From Symsagittifera roscoffensis (Eukaryota > Xenacoelomorpha > Acoela > Convolutidae): 64,000 nt of DNA. The stretch spans positions 60,272,759 to 60,336,758 of the forward strand of contig NC_087063.1 of NCBI RefSeq assembly GCF_963678635.1. The letters are read 5' to 3'. Below, piece by piece: positions 1-10,695 of this stretch (its first letter is position 1; every line of letters begins with the position of its first letter). The position numbers and the translations under genes are program-made. A model generated the notes under the pieces. The model was not told the origin of the DNA and did no database searches. It saw only the letters and a list, made by a program, of their open reading frames with translations.

Positions 1-2510
1 CAGGAGTGTAAGGGCTTTCCCAAAAAAATTTTTTTTTAAGAAACGTGAAGGGTCTACCCTCCCAAATCGGTGAATTTGCTGTCCAGTCGTTCAAAAGTTA
101 TTAACAAAACGTCTTTTTTCCAAATTCAAAAATTTTCTCTCTTATAGATTCCGCCTAACTTTTTTCGCAATTCCGTTCTTTTCGACCTAAAAATGGTTGA
201 TCCGAGCTCAAAAGGCTTATGCTCTTCTAGTTCAATGCAAAAACCCCGATCTAAAACGCTATAGTTGAAAACATTTACGAAAAACTATGCTATTTGGACC
301 CCTCCGGATTGATGAATCCACTGAATCAAACACGTTAAGCTCTATTTCTCTGTAACCCGGAAGGCTTTCGGGAAGCGGGTTTTAAAACCTGTAGATTCAC
401 TAGTGGACGTTGTCCGAACAACTTTTTTTACTGTCCTAACTCAAAAGTTTCAAAAATTTTCTGATTTCATAGTGTTTCGTATTATCAAAAATCGCTAATT
501 TTCGGTTTTTGGTACCAAAATAGTTCCAACCACTTCCGAACTAAACTTAACCGGCTCTACCTATTAGGGTAGTGCAATTACAATGTAACACACTAATTTA
601 GCGCTTTTTTCCATTTCAAAAAATATCGATATGTCAAAAATCGCGATTTGTGTGGGGGGGTCAAACTATCGCTATTTTGACCCTAAAAACCGGTCTGTTT
701 TCTTTGTTTTTCACTGAAAAACGATATAGGAGTGTTATTATGGGCTATATAAGTAATAATATTAGTAATACTATACCCCTCCGAGTTTGTTCAATATCCG
801 AATTAAGGTGCTTAACTCGTATATTCGCAGTTAGGCGGTGAAGGTTCACTACAGTGCAGCACTGTCGAGCCCCCCACAGATTACAATCTTACTTTTTGTA
901 CCAAAAGGGATACAAAACTTGTTAACGATACCCAACAGTCGATTGTTGTTGTCGTTGAGCCCCTTCTTGTTGCTCCTTGTACTGCTTGCCGGATCAGTCT
1001 TCTCCCAAGACCCTTTCGGATTGAGCGCAAATCAGCAGACCCCTCCGGATTGAGCGCAATTTTGCATTAACGTGCTTACGTAATCAAATAACCCTACAGT
1101 ACAAGCCTCACAAACGGGCTACAAAATTGATCGTAACGAACCTGACTGATATAAATGCCTGTAACAACAATATATCTATCAACAACAAACGGGGGGTCGG
1201 ATCACATCTTGTCTGGGGGGATGATTTCTACTGATTTTATACTTTTTTACTTTTTTTGGTTTTTTCGGTTATTTTTTGTTTTTTGTTTTTCTTGGGTACT
1301 ACACTACTTTTTGTTTGGTTTCTTATATATCTTTAAGTGTTTTTGGTCACAAACCTCTCAGGGAACGAGGGGATGGCCGATCCCCCCACCCTTCCTGGTT
1401 CGTGAATTTTCGGTCTTAACTAAATTAAAATGCTATTCACGGTAACCCGGAAGGCTTCCGCGTTCCGAACTACCCTTCCGCACCGGCGATTTAGGCCTAT
1501 TAAGAGCGTTAATGTGAGCATCCGCACGACGGGGATTGCTCGTTAACGGTTCTGCCGGTCATGATGTTAAAAAAGAATCATAACCAGGAGCGCCATAAAA
1601 CATCTATGTAACATTCGCCCGGAAGTACATATCGACGGAAAATAGAGCCAAGCTACAAAACGACTGGCTAGCGTCTAAACAAAGCTCTACATGCTTTTAA
1701 CCGTCTCTACCAAAGCCAGTTCTTTTAGTGGTCTTTCTAACATCGGGTCGACAAAAACGTTACTGCTTTCAGCTTCGGTCAAAACACTCAAATTAACTTA
1801 ATTACATGCAGAATTAGTGAGCTCATGGCTGGGTCTCAGTATCCCCAGACCACAAGATCCCTCCTAAAATCAGGGCTACTACTATTTATTGAATTAATAT
1901 TGTTTTTGTTCAGTAGATAAAAATCATCATCTCCATCGAAGATGGATCAACCCTTTCCCCCAACTCCTAGCTTCTCATCCTTGCAAAATGAATTCAGATG
2001 TTAATTAAATTCAATTCAGGATATAATAGGGAAGCTAAAAGTTTGTATAAAATGATATAAGTTCCAGTCCCGAGACCCCTCCGGATTCTTGAATCCGGGG
2101 AAATAAGACCCTTATTCTCCTTCCGGAAGGCTGGTTTTCCACCCTTCACCGTTATTCGCAACGGCCTTGCAACTATTGTAGCGACACAATAGCTGCAACT
2201 CGGAACGGTCTCTGCTACTTCTGCTTTTCTTCGATTCTGATTCTCAATTTTCTCGTTGTTGTCGTCGTCGCAACTACTGTTGTTGTGTTTTTATTCAAGT
2301 TTTTCTCCAAAATTGCCGTTTTTGACGTTTCTTAGAATTATTACGTCATCATTTCAAATTTTTAAAATTTAGGAATTTCCGAATCCTTCAGCCTTCACGA
2401 TTTGTCTAATCGTCTGAATAACGCTCTTAATACTTCAAAACCGCCAACTCCGAAGGTTCGCTGCTAAAAACTCGAAACTGCATTTTCGTCCATTCTGGTC
2501 GAATGTCACA
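1..2510 (-). mobile_element. LTR-like repeat, solo or truncated copy (family A, copy 1)
   Basis: This stretch aligns along its whole length with about 29950-32831 and in part with 8305-9907, 36955-38108 and the inverse of 35755-36925. Its right edge is TGGTCGAATGTCACA, shared with the other full copies. Read on the minus strand it starts TGTGACATTCGACCA, the TG start expected of an LTR. The element's coding sense is minus, because the 8305-9907 and 61380-62244 copies lie just downstream of minus-strand coding regions. Several copies of a GACCCCTCCGGATT-like word occur in it. Short ORFs on both strands (for example 838-1053 and 1155-1445) are not conserved in frame and I do not call them genes. 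The left edge is outside the window. Confidence 0.6.
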
Positions 2511-2571
2511 TTTGCACGTTGTGCAGTCGCAGCATATCTGCCAAGTGCAGAGGTTGAGATTACTATATTGT

Positions 2572-4085
2572 TCACTGTAGAATTTCCACATAAGCGCTGT
2601 TTGTGATGCGCTGTTTGAGTCCCTGTTCTATCCTGAAATCGACTAAATGGTCAATTCTGTTTGCAACTCTGCTTGTACGAAAAACGAATTCTCCCCTGCG
2701 TTTTTCTGTTCGAGTTTTGGGTAATTTGAAGGGCTCTGATCGTCGGTCTAGGGTATTGTTAGCTGTGGGAAGTGGGATGCTGTGGTGTTCGTAGTAAGCG
2801 CAGAGTTCTGAAAGCAAAAGTAAGTCATTGGTCTATATGAACATTGGCGGAGGTAAAATGTTGAGCATTCTAAGTTGATCAGTGTATTTTTGGCAGTGTT
2901 TTCCACATATCCACTTTACTACTTTCTTTTGAAAAAATTCAAGTTTTGTAGGTCTTTTCTCAGAAAGTTCGCACGGTGACAGCCGTAGGTTAGGACTGGT
3001 AGTAATATTGATTTGTAGAGACCTAGTTTTACAAAGGTGTTGACGTTATATGCTACATTTCGTCTTAGACTGTATAGTAGTTTGTTTGCTTTCTTTAATC
3101 GTTCGGTTAGATGAGTGCTCCAACTATGTGAATACCCAGATCTTTTATAGATTTTGGCTGAGGTACACGATTTCCGTTCAAAATTAGATTTATATCAGCA
3201 CCTCTGAAGTTTATTTGAGCGCATTTTTCGAATGCCAGTTCCATGTTGTTTTGTCAAACCAATCTTCGATTTTCTTTAAGTCAAAGTGTATTTCATCTTG
3301 TTTGCGTCCAACTGATAGAATTTTTAGATCGTCAGCAAATATTGAGGGGTCACTGAAGCGTAGGACTTCAGGGAGATCATTTATAAAAACACAGAACGGG
3401 AGTGGGCCCAGGAGTGAACCTTGGGGTACCCCGCTGGTTATTTCGAGTACGGTGGATGTGTAGAAATCAACCCGAACCAATTGCCTTCGGTTTCTGAGAT
3501 TGACGTAGATGATTTCGAGTAGGCATCCACCTTCACCATTATCACTTAATTTTCGGAGTAATAATTTGTGAGGGACTTTATCGAAGGCCTTGGAGAAATC
3601 AGAATAAAAAGCAATGATCTCATCATGGGGATTTTTATCCAGGACTTTGTAGATTTGATTTAGGAATTGGAGCATGTTGCTCATAACGGAGCGTTTCTTC
3701 ACAAAACCGTGTTGGTTTATGGAAAGATGGTCTTTAAAGTGCTCGTAGAGTGGAGAGTACAAGCATTTTTCAAAGATTTTGCTGTCAATGTTTAGAAGGG
3801 AGATTGGGCGATAGTTTTCATCATCTTTTGGGTCGTTCTTTTTGTGAATGGATGTTACGGCCGCTGTTTTCCAACTCGTTGGCATTTTGCGTATGCGTTT
3901 AATATTCTTGAAAAGCTTATTGAGTATATTACTCATTTGTTTGCCGCATCGTTGGTGAAATCCGGGAGGTAGACCATTTGGTCCACGAGTTTTTGTAGTG
4001 TCTATTTTTGCCAGAATACTACTTATTGTTTTGTTTGAAACGCTGAAGTTTGTTAGGGTTGGTGATTTGCACTTTATGTCAAGGA
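2572..4085 (-). pseudogene. LINE reverse transcriptase (frameshifted)
   Basis: The longest open piece (3936-3211, 241 aa) shows the usual series of a non-LTR RT: PTSWKTAAVTSIHKK, NYRPISLLN, AFYSDFSKAFDKVPH (motif A), SGVPQGSLLGPLPF (motif B) and SIFADDLKI (motif C, catalytic FADD). Upstream, 4085-3937 reads NKTISSILAKIDTTKTRGPNG, the expected N-terminal part. Downstream, 3200-2820 reads in other frames as the connection domain (VPQPKSIKDLGIH, then LGLYKSILLPVLTYGC), and 2817-2572 gives the terminal FVFRTSRVANRIDHL tail. Motif residues are intact but the frame is broken at least twice, so no full enzyme can be made. Confidence 0.85.
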
Positions 4086-4167
4086 AGTTTTAGCTCTCTT
4101 TGGCTGGAAACAATGAGTGAAAAAATGTGTTAAACATTTCTACATTTTCTTCTGGAATTGATGTCAT

Positions 4168-5244
4168 TTAGTCTTTGAACTTGATCGTTTTCGGGATGTT
4201 CGAAGCTCTATTGATATGCTTAAGGTTCTTGTAAATTTGACCACAATTTCTTAAACCAAATTTTTTTTCTTGGTATGAGATTCGATCATGTTCACCTAAT
4301 TCAGTGACTTGGCTTTCAAGTTTGAGGACCGTATTTTTTCGGTAGCGAGTTGGTCGTTTTTCGAGTAACCTCTTTTGCGTGCTGAGCATTTTCATCTGAT
4401 GTGATGTACTCGGTGTAATCCAAGGTGGAAGCGATTGACGATATTTGGTTCTTTTTGGGATGTTAGTGTCTATCAATTCGGTTAAGTAGTCTTGAAGTTC
4501 GTTGTACATATTGTCAACATTGGTGTAGCATTGAGGGTTGAAGGGCCCATCTTTCATGGCACCAACAATCCGGTCATAATCTCCTGACCCAAAACTGTAG
4601 AAGTTTGTCATTGCTGAGGGAGGATCGAAATGTTCAAGTTCTATTGCTGTTCTGATTGCAATATGGTCAGAGCAGTCATAGATCTTATCAAAATTTTCAT
4701 CATGTTCAGAGTATACTTGACACTTTTGATATAGAAAAACGTCCAACGTGTTTGTGCCGCAGTTCGGAAAGTTAATGCTCTGTTGAAGAAGCCTATCTTC
4801 TAACATTTCTAGGATTTCTTGTTCATCGTTTTCTTTACTGCTGAAGATGTCCCACTTTGTAGATGGAAAGTTAATGTCTCCACATATGACTGCTTTACTC
4901 TTTTTAGGGATGACTTCGAGAATTTTGTTGAATTATTGTTAGTCATATCTGTATTGACTGGCTCTAGGGGGGTTGTAAAAGGAGCATATATAGATGGTTT
5001 CGTTTGCTAGGGTTATGTTGCATGGGACACAACATTCGACGTCGAGTTTTATTTTTTGGGAAATTAGTGAGTTCTTAATGGCAATCAGGGCACCTCCGTG
5101 AGTGTTAGACGACTGATGTGCTCTATCTGCTCGGTAAATGTTGTATTCAGCAAGTAGTAGTTCAGAATTTGAGCTATTTTTGTTTAACCAGGTCTCACAA
5201 ATACAAATAACGCTGTACAAGCCAACTTGTATTGCATTTGCCAT
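4168..5244 (-). pseudogene. LINE AP-type endonuclease domain (frameshifted)
   Basis: Two open pieces, 5244-4939 and 4806-4168, form one exonuclease-endonuclease-phosphatase domain. The first carries ICICETWLN (catalytic Glu), GGALIAIKNSL and IYICSFYNPP. The bridge between them reads AVICGDINFPSTKWD, the usual GDFN-like motif. The second piece has YDCSDHIAI, the catalytic SDH box, followed by the linker typical of LINE pol proteins. The domain would nick target DNA to prime reverse transcription. A frameshift near 4930 splits it. It sits directly upstream of the RT in the same sense. Confidence 0.82.
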
Positions 5245-5310
5245 TTTGAATCTTCTTTCATAGTTAGCTAAACTGCGTGCATTAAGCTGTAAAATTTGGA
5301 GATGATCCAG

Positions 5311-5901
5311 TCAAACGTTTGATGTTGCATTTTCTTGTTCTGGCTGGGAAGTTTGGTTTAATTGAACTTTTGCTCCATCATGGAAAAGCTCAATGTTTCT
5401 TATTTCCAGTTTTTCACGTGGTACGCCTTCTTCAAGCATTTCCCTACGTCGTTTCAGGCAGAGGTTTTCTTTGATAGAATCTTCTTTAGATAGGGCACGT
5501 GACAGAAAAATATTCATTTCTTTCATTTCGTCTCTTTTTTCAGTATTTTTTGCAATCACTAGATTGACTGCTGCTGGATTTTCAAGCGTAACTAAAAGTG
5601 TTCTAGGCTTTTTACCTTCTTTGTTGAATGTTCCAATACTTTTAAACTGGACTATTTTCGGGTTAACTCCAATGGTTCCCAAAAATTCCTCTAGTGTTTC
5701 GTGAGTTTGGACAAGATTCACGTCGCGTGGTTTGATAGGATCTTCATGGATCCCTTGCACTCTTACATTGTGTTCGATGCAGTGAGTAGTTGTGTTGTTG
5801 TTGTTTTTGGAGTTTTGAGGACTATTCACGTTTTTGTAGCTTTCAACTTTCTTCACGACGTTTGCGTAACTCTCGTCTACCTTGTCGTGTGTTTTCCTCA
5901 T
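5311..5901 (-). CDS. LINE ORF1-type nucleic-acid-binding protein (196 aa, open)
   Basis: This is a charged, lysine/glutamate-rich ORF with an N-terminal asparagine run, then NVRVQGIHEDP, a hydrophobic strand RTLLVTLENPAAVNLVIA, and a basic helix around CLKRRREMLEEGVPREKLEI. The layout of a 'V.GI.E' strand followed by a partner strand and a basic tail resembles the RRM-plus-C-terminal region of LINE ORF1 RNA-binding proteins. It lies between the PHD-like finger and the endonuclease, as expected. The first Met may not be the true start, since coding similarity probably continues upstream through the broken finger. Family-level identification is moderate. Confidence 0.6.
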   Translation of the reverse strand: MRKTHDKVDESYANVVKKVESYKNVNSPQNSKNNNNTTTHCIEHNVRVQGIHEDPIKPRDVNLVQTHETLEEFLGTIGVNPKIVQFKSIGTFNKEGKKPRTLLVTLENPAAVNLVIAKNTEKRDEMKEMNIFLSRALSKEDSIKENLCLKRRREMLEEGVPREKLEIRNIELFHDGAKVQLNQTSQPEQENATSNV

Positions 5902-6038
5902 TGCTTCGTTTATTTTTTTTGGACAATTTGAGCAATTTGCGTTTCGAGTGTCTCAGCATTGCTAGACAGGTTTTTGTTGATTTTTTCTTTCAGGTTGTTG
6001 ACAGTCCTGTTCCGTTGTCGCGTTCGTTGTTTTCAATG

Positions 6039-6205
6039 CAGACGTTACAGAGTAACATTGCGTTGCGACCAAGCTCCTTTATTCCGTTGATGGCTACGTT
6101 TGATAATGCTGTGAATGTTGGTTATAGATGCATCTGACAACCACATGCTACACAGTTGTAACTTTTTTCGGCTTTCGGTATGGACCTTGTGCAAGTTCGC
6201 ATCAT
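6039..6205 (-). pseudogene. PHD-like zinc finger of LINE ORF1 (interrupted)
   Basis: In one minus frame the sequence reads SYNCVACGCQMHL, then a stop, then ALSNVAINGIKELG and LLCNVCIENNERD. The spacing Cys-x2-Cys-x4-His followed later by Cys-x2-Cys is the second half of a PHD finger; the first Cys pair is degenerate. PHD fingers are known in ORF1 of CR1-group LINEs, so position and spacing agree. A stop codon just after the His breaks it. It is too short and damaged to appear as a long ORF. Confidence 0.5.
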
Positions 6206-6235
6206 CGTTGAAGAGTTAACAGAGGGAGACTTTAC

Positions 6236-6425
6236 AGAGGGATCTGGGATTCCCGAGAAGAGACGCCTGCGGTTCGATGCGTTCAGAGAATTATGTCAAC
6301 CTGTGGATCCCGAAAAGGGGGCGCCTGCGGTTTGATATTTCTAGAACGTTCGATGAGGTCAGAGAAGTATACAAACCTGTGGATCCCGAAAAGGGGACGC
6401 CTGCGGTTTGATATTTCCAGAAAGG
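6236..6425. repeat. Short tandem repeat inside LINE ORF1 (three ~65-bp units)
   Basis: The words GGATCCCGAAAAGGGG and CGCCTGCGGTTTGATATTTC recur at about 6305-6345 and 6380-6420, with a degenerate third unit at 6245-6275 (GGATTCCCGAGAAGAG, CGCCTGCGGTTCGATG). The unit is about 65-70 bp. It separates the SGNH ORF from the PHD-like finger and probably moved the two out of frame. Confidence 0.75.
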
Positions 6426-6463
6426 ACAGAGGGAAGTACAGCTCACAAACCTGCAGCTTACTC

Positions 6464-7051
6464 TCAGTAAGGGCAGTGGCAGTGTCCGAAGGTGCACTCG
6501 TACTGGGTGAGATGACCTTCGTCGTTGAAAGCGTCAGAGTATTTCTTGTACAGTATCTTGTTCTTTATGATGCTTTTGATGCCCTTGAGACCTTCTGGGC
6601 TTAAGTGAATTTCGTCACTGCCTAGATGGTAAGTACTGTAAATCTTCTCACACACGACTCTATACTTCCAATTTCCCTTCTTTTTCTGTTTTTCGCGATT
6701 CACTCTCGCCGATCGGAATCGATATTCACTGCGGTGAGGGATTCCGATGACAAAAATCTGCTTTGCTTGTCTGTTTAGCTCCTCGGCTAATTCTGCGAGT
6801 TCGTTTGCAATATCTTCTTCAGGAACCATGTAGGGCTCTCTTCCGTCAAAAGCGTCGTTTCCCCCAATGAGCAAAACAATGGTATTGTATTTGTCCTTCG
6901 GAGGTAGGAATCCTCCGACCGCAGCAATACGGGATCCGGGTAATGACAAGATTTTTGTGTTTGGGAATTCCAAGTGTCGAGCCTGCGAATCTGCTATCAT
7001 AAGTTTCTTTGACGAAGATGTTTTGAAAACATGATATCTCCTGGTTGACAT
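6464..7051 (-). CDS. SGNH-hydrolase/esterase-like protein of a CR1-like LINE (195 aa, intact)
   Basis: The protein has the SGNH blocks in order: LMIADSQARHL near residue 17 (nucleophile Ser in the GDS-like block), SLPGSRI (Gly block), VLLIGGNDAFDG near residue 60 (Asn block), and SDEIHLSPEGL near residue 148 (catalytic Asp-x-x-His). All four catalytic or oxyanion positions look intact. It is a small cytosolic-type esterase without a signal peptide. In CR1/L2-type LINEs such a domain forms part of ORF1; its substrate there is unsettled. It is the first coding segment of the LINE on the minus strand and, unlike the pol part, is unbroken. The C-terminal CTFGHCHCP run looks like read-through into the tandem repeat. 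Confidence 0.75.
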   Translation of the reverse strand: MSTRRYHVFKTSSSKKLMIADSQARHLEFPNTKILSLPGSRIAAVGGFLPPKDKYNTIVLLIGGNDAFDGREPYMVPEEDIANELAELAEELNRQAKQIFVIGIPHRSEYRFRSARVNREKQKKKGNWKYRVVCEKIYSTYHLGSDEIHLSPEGLKGIKSIIKNKILYKKYSDAFNDEGHLTQYECTFGHCHCPY

Positions 7052-7129
7052 TTAGAGCGAGGCAACCATTGCTACCTCGAGAAATTCAAATTCATCTGAA
7101 ACTATTTACAGTGGTTGCTATTGAACAAA
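7052..7129. other. LINE 5' flank, unassigned
   Basis: Short non-coding stretch between the SGNH ORF start and the 330-bp dispersed repeat. It may contain the LINE 5' UTR. Nothing else is recognised. Confidence 0.4.
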
Positions 7130-7458
7130 ACATTATGAGAGTCGAGTAGAGCTGTCTTCTTCCTGATAGAGAGCAACGCGAAATTTTACGAGAGTAACGT
7201 CGTTGGGCCAGAGAGAAGCTTGAGTGGGCAGGCAGACGAGTGAAGCTGCCCAATGGTTAAGAAGACTAACTTTATTGATTCAAAACTACTTGTTACAAAA
7301 AACATCTAGAGTTGCTTTACTCATAATATTTACCTAATTCTCGAGTCGCGTCACTATGTGATTACTTAATTTAACTTCTAGAGTGCAATTGTATGATTGT
7401 TGAGATAGGGCGAGTTTTAGGTTTATTCATCTGTAATGGATCACAGGTCCACTGTAAA
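7130..7458 (+). repeat. Dispersed ~330-bp repeat, copy 1 (inverse of 49430-49770)
   Basis: The sequence matches the reverse complement of about 49430-49770 along its whole length, with shared words such as GGCAGGCAGACGAGTGAAGC, ACTACTTGTTACAAAAAAC and GGTCCACTGT. Size and lack of coding fit a small LTR or a non-autonomous element. No terminal inverted repeats are obvious. It sits between the LINE and a Penelope-like 3' tail. Confidence 0.6.
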
Positions 7459-7464
7459 ATAAAA

Positions 7465-7835
7465 TTTAATATAAGGCTATAGTTTCAGAATCGAAAAACT
7501 CTGGCTAAAACAAAAAATTTTGGAATAACTTACACGTTAGCATAAAAATTAGCGACAAAAAGAGATTGTAAAAACAAAAAAGTGAAAACTCTCAGAATAT
7601 TGTGACAAAATGTTTAAAAATGTTACATAAAAATTGTTACATAATTTCAGTAAAATTTGTAAAGTTTCGATTGGTTGAATTTTTTAAATTTTGAAATAAT
7701 GATGTGTATGACACTTTTTATGATCTTTGCTAATTTTTACAGATAGTTTAGAATTTTTAAAACCTGATGAGGCACAAAAAATACAAAAACTTTTGTTTGA
7801 TTTTACAATTTTAACGCTTTCTCAAAATATTTAGA
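7465..7835 (+). mobile_element. Penelope-like element 3' UTR fragment
   Basis: It aligns with the 3' tail that follows the GIY-YIG domain at 35420-35755 and with the tails in the 38-48 kb array. Shared words are AATAACTTACACGTTAGCAT, TTGTAAAAACAAAAAAGTGA, AATGATGTGTATGACA and TTTATGATCTTTG. It ends ACAATTTTAACGCTTTCTC, which matches the tail end of the array copies. No coding part is present, so this is a strongly 5'-truncated insertion, as expected for target-primed retroelements. Confidence 0.7.
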
Positions 7836-8304
7836 TATTTAGATGTGAAACTTTCAAACCCTGCGGCGTTGAGCCAAATCCTACAGGGAGACGTAATTTC
7901 AATTTTTTTCCCTTTTTTAGTGGAAAAATCTTTTTTTCATTTCACCAAGTTAGAATTGAAATGGTCTATATTGTAGCGGTCAGCTCCCTCTACCCCAGCC
8001 TGGAACAACTTAGCAACACAAAAAAGAACAGTTTCTTTCCAAAATATTGGCTATTCCGGACTTTCTTTAAAACCGAATACCTCGAACCCACAGAAGAACC
8101 TCGCAAGCCTACTCTGCAAGGCACCTCTAGCAGAAAAACGTCAACCGATGGTGTGGCACTACATCATCAATAATTCTAACAGCAGCTACCGCACAAACAA
8201 TTACAGAGCTTGCACTGCAGAGGAATCGAAAAAAATCCTGAAGACACCGACAAGTATCAGCGCAATTGTATACTGTCAGAGAAACGGCACACCAGATAAC
8301 AGGA
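7836..8304. other. Unassigned sequence left of the LTR copy
   Basis: No recognised feature. A 70-codon plus-strand ORF at 7961-8173 has no recognisable motif. This stretch stands where the other LTR copies carry their left 1.2 kb, so the LTR here is truncated, rearranged or a divergent variant. Confidence 0.35.
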
Positions 8305-9907
8305 ACCAGCAGAATTTTTACTGACTTTATAATTTGTTCTGTTTTTGGTTTTTTCGTGTTTTTTTTGTGTTTTTTTGTTTTTTTAGGTACTATACAACTT
8401 TTTGTTTGGTTTCCTGTTTCCATCTTTCAGTGCTTTTGGTCACAAACCTCTCAGGGGACGACGGGACGGCCAATCCCCCCACCCTTCCTGTTACGTGAAT
8501 TTTTGGTCTCAACTAGGTTAAAAAGCTATTCAAGGGAATCCGGAAGGCTTCCGCGTTCCAAACTACCCTTCCGCCCCGATGGTTAGGGCCTTGATTTGAG
8601 CACCCGCTCAGCGCGGAGTGCTCGTTAACGGTTCTGCCGGATATGATGTTAAAAAAGAATAACACCCAGGAGCGCCATGAAACACCTAAGTAACATTCAA
8701 CCTGAAGTACATATCAACGGAAAGTAAAATAAGGTACTAAAACGACTGGCTGGCGCCTAAACACAGCTCACATGCTTTTTATCATCTCTACCAAAGCCAA
8801 TTCAATGTGTGTTCCATTATTATCGGGTCGACATAATTGTTACTATTTAAGGCAACGGCCAGATCGCGTAAATTAACTTAGTTATATGCAAAAATAGGAG
8901 CTCATGGTAATCGTTCAAATTAGCGAGTTTTTTTGTGCTAATGTGGAATCTATAAAAATTCGAGCCGCTTGAAAAATGATATGAAGTTCATAGCCCGGAA
9001 GTTTATATCGACGGAAAATAAAGCTAGTTTCTAAAACGACTGGCTAGCGGTTAAACACAGCTCTACATCCTTTTCACCGTATCTGCCAAAGCCAGTTCTT
9101 TTGGTGTTCTTTCTAACTCCGAGTCGACAAAAACTTTACTGTTTCTGGCTTCGATCAGAATGCTCTAAATAACTTAATGATACGCAGAAATAGTGAGCTC
9201 TTGGCTGGGTCTCAGTATCCGCAGACCACGAGGTCAATTCTCCAAAAAACAGGGCTACTACTTGTTTATTATAAAACCATTGTTTTTGCTCAGTAGATAA
9301 AAATCATCATCTCCATCAAAAATGGATCAACCCTTTCCCTCAACTCCTAGCTTCTCACGATCTGAAAACGAACTTAGATGAGATTAATTCAATTCAGGAC
9401 ATCTCCAGGAAGCTAAAAAATTATAAAATACAACTTTGGTTCTCATCCCGAGACCCCTGCGGATTCTGGAACCCGGGGAAAAAACGTCCTTACTTCTTTC
9501 AGGAAGGCTGGACACGCCGTCCCAACACCCTTCCTTGTTCTGGCTATTCGCGATGTAATGATTGTAGCGCACAATTGTTACAACTCAGAATGGTTGTGGG
9601 TCACAACAATCTTCTTATCGTTCGCAATTATCGTCTGACTTTTCTCTGTCTAATTTCAATGTTGTTCCTGTTGAGAATACTAATGCTGCTGTGTTTTTGC
9701 CGTTTCAGTTGATGCGAAAATTCGACGTCGTCACGTGTCTTTCTTTCTGAACGATTTTTTAAAAATTAAATGAAACTCCAAATCAACTCGTCGAATTGAA
9801 CGATTAAGATCTCTAATTCGTTAAAACCATTATTCTTCCCACGCTGATGTCACAAAAAAAATTCGACTTCGACTTTGCATTTTCGTATATTCTGGTCGAA
9901 TGTCACA
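8305..9907 (-). mobile_element. LTR-like repeat (family A, copy 2), probable 3' LTR of the 10.7-28 kb element(s)
   Basis: This copy is closest to 31260-32831. The two share a diagnostic ~75-bp insert (8913-8984 and about 31863-31937) and an internal repeat of the 'AAAACGACTGGCTAGCG' segment that the other copies lack. It ends TGGTCGAATGTCACA at 9907 and is followed on the minus-sense upstream side by a purine-rich tract, as a 3' LTR should be. Read in minus sense, coding region, polypurine tract and TGTGAC start are in correct order. The left end is not resolved. Confidence 0.6.
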
Positions 9908-9920
9908 TACTCCCCGGACA
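9908..9920 (-). promoter_or_regulatory. Polypurine tract adjoining the LTR
   Basis: On the minus strand this reads TGTCCGGGGAGTA immediately before the LTR start TGTGACATTCGACC. The purine run GGGGAGTA directly upstream of a TG-starting LTR is where plus-strand DNA synthesis of an LTR element is primed. The same word occurs in the same place at 62245-62257. Confidence 0.55.
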
Positions 9921-10695
9921 GCCCGGTCAATGTCCTCCTTGAGTCTCGTAGTCTTCATCAAAATGGTACAGTGCCATCGAACAGAATTTATAAAATGCAT
10001 GAAATCGCTTTTATCCACGTCATATCGACTCACTGCAAAATACAAATGGCATCATACTACACTCTTATAGCCTTCCAAATTCTTTTAGTAATCTGCACTT
10101 TCGAGGATAAAACTTTGAATAAAACATTTTTTCTTACTTCTAATGTCTATATCCCAAATTGAAACTTTTTCTCCTAGGTTTAAAAAGTGTTGGGACGCAG
10201 GACGGTCCTACCAACCAACAAAGTAAAATTATCCTACTATGCTTCTTCCGTTCGGAAATTTAGTTGTTATTGGTCCTTTATATTAAATTTAAGGAACTCG
10301 TTGGTTAGAAGGAACAATGAAATAATCTCCCTGTTCAAGAGATTACCCAAGAACTTCATTCACCACAAAATGATCAGTAATCTTAGTTAACTAAAAACAA
10401 TCATGCAGGCTCGAATATTTAGCATACTCTTCACTCAAGCCTCTCTAGATAATTAGTAAGTGTCTCTAAAGCCACTAATTAAAATTACAATGCAAATCTA
10501 TAAATACAACAAATTCTTAACTTCAAAAATCAACCAAAAGTTTTCTTTCATTCAGTTTCAATTGCAAGCTTAGTTGCTTAGTTTCTCATTTCAGTTTTTC
10601 TCACATAAACAATTCTCAGTTTTAACATCTTTTCTAAATTTTCTTCTTTTTGCATCTTGTTTTCCGGCCATCTGTCAATGTTCCATCTCCTCCTC
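9921..10695 (-). other. 3' untranslated region of the large minus-strand element
   Basis: About 775 bp between the stop of the large reading region and the LTR. It aligns loosely with 62258-63014: both have GGGACG..ACGG about 285-293 bp from the LTR edge, a shared run around CATCATACTACA, a TATAAATA word (10498 and 62793) and a pyrimidine-rich TTTCTTTCA stretch. The length is nearly equal in both copies. No conserved ORF is seen; the 9830-10045 minus ORF spans the LTR edge and is probably fortuitous. Confidence 0.45.

Larger units (their letters stand above)
2526..7051 (-). mobile_element. CR1-like non-LTR retrotransposon (LINE), degenerate
   Basis: Reading down the minus strand, the order is an SGNH-hydrolase ORF, a PHD-like finger, an ORF1-type nucleic-acid-binding protein, an apurinic-type endonuclease, and a reverse transcriptase with the C-terminal tail of non-LTR RTs. 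An esterase in ORF1 plus an AP endonuclease ahead of the RT is the CR1/L2-group architecture, and CR1-clade elements are known in nematodes. Frames change several times, so the pol part is dead. The 3' end lies just right of the LTR terminus at 2510, suggesting insertion at or near the LTR edge. I could not define a clean target-site duplication. Confidence 0.85.

Noticed and set aside
820-850. Telomeric repeat (TTAGGC) at the window start
   Set aside because: Only isolated TTAGGC words occur, never in tandem.
10498-10510. TATA box (TATAAATA) driving a plus-strand gene, also near 62793
   Set aside because: No conserved plus-strand ORF follows. The word is common in AT-rich sequence, although its similar position in both copies is noted.
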